NCBI GenBank assembly: GCA_021160245.1
Contig: JAGHCW010000053.1
Location: 1-6,809 of the forward strand
Direction: 5' to 3'
DNA length: 6,809 nucleotides
From: a bacterium
GTDB taxonomy: Bacteria > B130-G9
The translations under genes were made by a program, and so were the position numbers. Of this stretch, positions 5,870-6,809 are shown one piece after another (within the stretch, counting starts at the first letter, position 1; each line of letters starts with the position of its first letter). The notes beneath the pieces are model-generated. The model did not search any database. It worked only from the letters and a program-made list of their open reading frames with translations, and was not told where the DNA came from.

Positions 5870-6772
5870 TTGCTTTTCTGGAACATGCTGCCTAAAGCAT
5901 GGGTTTTCAGAGAAGTAGCAAAAGATTACGGTATTGATGTCGAAGTCGAAGTATTCGACGAGAATGGTAATGCTACGGGCCTTGTATTCTTAGCTCAAAT
6001 CAAAGGCACGTCGAAATCGTCCGCGTCAGGAAGGCGCGCTAGGCTCAAGATCGACCGAATCAGACATTACAATTCTCTGGAGCTGCCCGTGTTAGTGGTG
6101 CGCAGTTCCGAAAACGAGGGGGAAGTATATGTCAGGTGGTCGCGCTCTATTGATCTTTTCTATGCGAAGGACGGGGCAAAGACATATGGTGTCACCTTCG
6201 GAGAGGAGCATAGGTGGGACGGAAGCAAGCCTCAAGCGATAATCAGAGAGCTGAGAGATATGCGACGTATCAGGAATCCGGGATTCAGTCTGCCATTGTC
6301 GTTCTCCATCAGCGCTAGTTGCAGATCAATCTGCGGCATCGCCACTACCAGGATATCGTCTGAGATCAGGAGGATAGCTGGGTATTCCCCTGGGCTTTTC
6401 ATCTTGAAGAGCGAGGAGGATCACCCGCTGGGGCATGTCTCCATCGGAGGGAGGGAGGTCGCTTCGACCCTGGGGCAGATATTAGGATGTGTCGTGCATT
6501 CAATAGACAAGCTGTCTCCGGATGAAATCCGACAGGAATTACCACAATACATATTGCTGGGCTTCGGCATTGCACTATATAGATATGGCCATCATGGAGC
6601 CGCGTCAGCAATAATTCGAGCCCTCGACCCGACGCCTATGATGAGGCGATATCCTGTGCTTGCGCAAAATATCTGGGGCTCGCTGTTGCTTGGTGATCAT
6701 TTGGAGTATGCTCTTGAACTTTGGGACAACCTTGGAAAAGGGCCGAATGCCTTGACGACAGAAGTAGTCTGA
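5870..6772 (+). CDS. DUF4365 domain protein (PD-(D/E)XK nuclease-like), 5' end disrupted
   Basis: From TTG 5870 this is 300 aa. The N-terminal 115 residues match DUF4365: WVFREVAKDYGIDVEVEVFD (11-30), then TGLVFLAQIKGT (36-47). Asp19, Asp23 and Gln43-x-Lys45 fit the D...(D/E/Q)xK pattern of PD-(D/E)XK nuclease-like folds, so nucleic-acid cleavage or binding is possible but unproven for the family. LPVLVVRSSENEGEVYVRW (75-93) fits the later core strands. Residues from about 190 look helical, with TPR-like segments (YILLGFGIALYRYGHHGAA; LLLGDHLEYALELWDNLG) that could bind a partner. TTG 5870 has only AGGG 4 nt upstream, and family-like sequence extends before it to a TAA at 5831, so the true N-terminus is probably ATG 5807. 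The gene may be a pseudogene. DUF4365 proteins are often found near defence genes, but none is visible here. The orientation is opposite to the Pho locus, so it is an independent unit. Confidence 0.75.
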   Translation: MLFWNMLPKAWVFREVAKDYGIDVEVEVFDENGNATGLVFLAQIKGTSKSSASGRRARLKIDRIRHYNSLELPVLVVRSSENEGEVYVRWSRSIDLFYAKDGAKTYGVTFGEEHRWDGSKPQAIIRELRDMRRIRNPGFSLPLSFSISASCRSICGIATTRISSEIRRIAGYSPGLFILKSEEDHPLGHVSIGGREVASTLGQILGCVVHSIDKLSPDEIRQELPQYILLGFGIALYRYGHHGAASAIIRALDPTPMMRRYPVLAQNIWGSLLLGDHLEYALELWDNLGKGPNALTTEVV

Positions 6773-6809
6773 AATGCAAGGTCCCTCAGAATTGAGTCGC
6801 CGCACAGCC

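Overview
The window looks like chromosomal DNA from a Gram-negative, diderm bacterium of moderate GC content. A beta-barrel porin with a Sec signal peptide implies an outer membrane, and the histidine kinase has an extracytoplasmic sensor domain. I cannot fix the lineage. The porin resembles the 'putative porin' (Porin_5-like) type that I associate with deltaproteobacterial and candidate-phylum genomes, but this is weak taxonomic evidence. TAA, TAG and TGA all serve as stops, so the standard code applies.

Positions 1-5351 hold a phosphate-starvation (Pho) locus read entirely on the minus strand. In transcription order it contains a possible 16-codon leader ORF (5351-5301), a porin (5292-4099), a PhoB-type response regulator (4029-3316), a PhoR-type sensor kinase (3338-1569), a periplasmic phosphate-binding protein PstS (1366-482) and the first 161 codons of the permease PstC, which runs off the left edge. 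phoB and phoR overlap by 23 nt, and pstS and pstC overlap by an ATGA. A 202-bp gap between phoR and pstS carries four 7-bp units at exact 11-bp spacing, which I read as a candidate PhoB-binding site (Pho box) driving pstSC. The inferred circuit is: the porin admits anions, PstS captures phosphate, PstC and the missing pstA/pstB genes import it, and PhoR/PhoB senses starvation and activates the pst promoter.

Positions 5352-5806 form the divergent intergenic region. It holds a perfect UNCG-tetraloop hairpin, several short palindromes and a doubtful 64-66-codon plus-strand ORF. No tRNA, rRNA, IS element or CRISPR array was seen.

Positions 5807-6772 (plus strand) encode a DUF4365-type protein with a PD-(D/E)XK nuclease-like core, a family often met near defence genes. 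Its natural start appears to be an ATG at 5807 with a strong ribosome binding site, but the ninth codon of that frame is TAA. The frame then continues with family-like sequence. The gene is therefore either a recent pseudogene, a carrier of a sequencing error, or restarted at TTG 5870. This broken or recoded start and the Pho-box array are the two most notable observations.
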